Part shown: positions 5,454 through 6,124 of the stretch, piece by piece
Layout of the letters: each line of letters begins with the position of its first letter
How positions within the stretch are numbered: position 1 is the stretch's first letter
Source of the DNA: Bacteroidota bacterium
Lineage (GTDB): Bacteria > Bacteroidota > Bacteroidia > 2-12-FULL-35-15
Assembly: GCA_023251855.1 (NCBI GenBank)
Contig: JAHEYA010000155.1
Span: 1-6,124 of the forward strand
DNA: 6,124 nt
Direction: 5' to 3'
Position numbers and translations under genes: made by a program
Notes under the pieces: generated by a model
The model's input: the letters and a program-made list of their open reading frames with translations, nothing else
Database searches by the model: none
Told to the model about the DNA's origin: nothing

Positions 5454-5520
5454 TTGTCTACCAAGATTACGTCCCTCTGGGACTTCAGATTACTCCAGAG
5501 GAGCAATATCTTAGTAGCAA
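5454..5520. repeat. Compound palindromic element with three-way-junction fold
   Basis: Outer arms CTACCAAGAT (5458-5467) and ATCTTAGTAG (5508-5517) pair at 9 of 10 positions and extend to TTG/CAA. Inside are two small hairpins, GTCCC-TCT-GGGAC (5471-5483) and CTCC-AGA-GGAG (5493-5503). Alternatively, CCTCTGG (5474-5480) pairs with CCAGAGG (5495-5501). The sequence resembles a dispersed intergenic repeat I know from Bacteroidota; this is recollection. It is not a tRNA: there is no TTCRA loop or acceptor pattern. Confidence 0.65.
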
Positions 5521-5522
5521 AC

Positions 5523-5577
5523 AATGCACCCTGATTATTAAGCCACGTAGTTGGCGAAATAAATAAGATTGTGCATT
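5523..5577. repeat. Inverted repeat AATGCAC/GTGCATT around a small hairpin
   Basis: Perfect 7-bp arms at 5523-5529 and 5571-5577 enclose GCCA-N6-TGGC (5542-5555). The loop is long, so the outer pairing may be chance. It directly follows the compound palindrome at 5454-5520 and may be its degenerate neighbour. Confidence 0.3.
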
Positions 5578-5600
5578 TTGCCTTACATCAATTACTAGAA

Positions 5601-5621
5601 AGGTGAAATAAACATTCACCT
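5601..5621. promoter_or_regulatory. Dyad AGGTGAA-N7-TTCACCT, possible operator of msrC
   Basis: Two perfect 7-bp half-sites face each other across a 7-base spacer, two helical turns in total. The dyad ends 7 bases before the msrC -7 element, so it covers the region where a -33 element and sigma factor would sit. That position suits a repressor or redox-responsive regulator. No regulator gene is in the window, and the protein that would bind is unknown. Confidence 0.5.
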
Positions 5622-5628
5622 AAAAACA

Positions 5629-5636
5629 TATCTTTG
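5629..5636 (+). promoter_or_regulatory. -7 promoter element of msrC
   Basis: TATCTTTG, an exact match to the Bacteroidota -7 consensus, with 18 bases between it and the msrC ATG. No TTG -33 element is evident at normal spacing; that stretch holds the AGGTGAA/TTCACCT dyad, which could mean that the promoter needs an activator or is blocked by a repressor. Confidence 0.6.
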
Positions 5637-5654
5637 TGAACTAAATAAAATTAA

Positions 5655-6124
5655 ATGGCTGAATCAATAGTAGTTTCAGGACTTACAAAAAAAGAAAAAT
5701 ACGAATCATTGATTCCTCAAATTAAAGCATTGGTTGAGGGAGAAAGCGATACTATTGCCAATCTTTCCAATATAATTGCAGCATTAAAATTTTCGATGGA
5801 TTATTTTTGGGTGGGAATTTATTTTATAAAAACCACACTTTCATCAACTGTAGATGGTAAAAAAGAATTGGTGTTGGGTCCTTTTCAAGGGCCGGTTGCT
5901 TGTACACGTATTGCTTATGGCAAGGGTGTTTGCGGCAAATGCTGGGAGCTAAAACAAACAATTATTGTAGCGGATGTAGCGCAATTTCCGGGACATATTG
6001 CATGTAGTGCCTTAACAAAATCGGAGATTGTAGTACCAATTTTTGATAAAACAGGTGAAGTAGTTTTGGTTTTGGATGTAGATAGTGAACACCTAGCCAG
6101 TTTTGATGAAACGGATAAAATTTA
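5655..6124 (+). CDS. msrC: Free methionine-(R)-sulfoxide reductase (GAF-domain fRMsr), 3'-truncated by the window
   Basis: A cytoplasmic enzyme that reduces free L-methionine-(R)-sulfoxide to methionine, using thioredoxin, as part of oxidative damage repair. 156 codons are visible from ATG at 5655 to the right edge; the family is about 160-165 residues, so only the last few are missing. One GAF domain covers nearly all of it. Family signatures are FWVGIYF (51-57), LGPFQGPVACTRI (74-86), GKGVCGK (89-95), GHIACSALTKSEIVVPI (113-129) and VLDVDS (139-144). The three conserved cysteines are Cys83, Cys93 and Cys117, matching Cys84, Cys94 and Cys118 of the E. coli enzyme. An extra Cys96 makes a CGKC motif. 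An excellent -7 element lies upstream, and it is divergent from tatA. Family assignment is firm because all three redox cysteines set it apart from ordinary sensory GAF domains. Confidence 0.93.
   Translation, partial: MAESIVVSGLTKKEKYESLIPQIKALVEGESDTIANLSNIIAALKFSMDYFWVGIYFIKTTLSSTVDGKKELVLGPFQGPVACTRIAYGKGVCGKCWELKQTIIVADVAQFPGHIACSALTKSEIVVPIFDKTGEVVLVLDVDSEHLASFDETDKI

Noticed and set aside
5454..5520. Cloverleaf-like fold considered as a tRNA
   Set aside because: No TTCRA loop, no D-loop GG, no seven-base acceptor stem or anticodon arm of correct size.

Overview
The window is AT-rich DNA from a member of the Bacteroidota. Several things point there. Starts lack Shine-Dalgarno sequences, and several are preceded instead by the phylum's -7 element TAnnTTTG (twice as exact TATCTTTG). 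The first gene encodes the N-terminal half of a large secreted protein of the gliding-motility/T9SS-associated type. Gene-free stretches are full of GC-rich palindromic repeats of the kind scattered through genomes of this phylum. I cannot place it more precisely.

Layout: five genes lie on the minus strand and one on the plus strand. From left to right: the 5' part of a secreted surface protein (1-713, continuing off the left edge); slyD, an FKBP-type peptidyl-prolyl isomerase with a His-rich tail (838-1344); an mltD-like lytic transglycosylase with LysM domains (1576-3093); gatA, the amidase subunit of the tRNA amidotransferase, starting at GTG (3515-4942); tatA (5039-5245); and, divergently, a nearly complete msrC/fRMsr gene for free methionine-(R)-sulfoxide reductase (5655 to the right edge). 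All are ordinary housekeeping or envelope genes. tatA, gatA and mltD run in the same direction and may be partly co-transcribed, but a repeat-filled gap of 421 bp separates gatA from mltD.

The intergenic DNA is the more interesting part. Three same-orientation copies of a C-rich/G-rich palindromic repeat lie between 3020 and 3503. One has a second hairpin inserted in its loop. Another lies inside mltD and encodes the end of its signal peptide. The mltD-slyD gap holds a long inverted repeat (AACCACATAG/CTATGTGGTT) around smaller palindromes. The tatA/msrC gap holds a 44-bp palindrome, a three-way-junction-like element and a 7-7-7 dyad just upstream of the msrC -7 element. An 8-bp tandem repeat (three perfect units plus one degenerate) sits just upstream of the gatA GTG start.

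I found no CRISPR array, tRNA, rRNA, transposase, toxin-antitoxin or defence genes, and nothing that I would call a new multi-gene system. The points worth following are the repeat-derived signal peptide, the nested repeat, the possible msrC operator and the gatA leader repeat.
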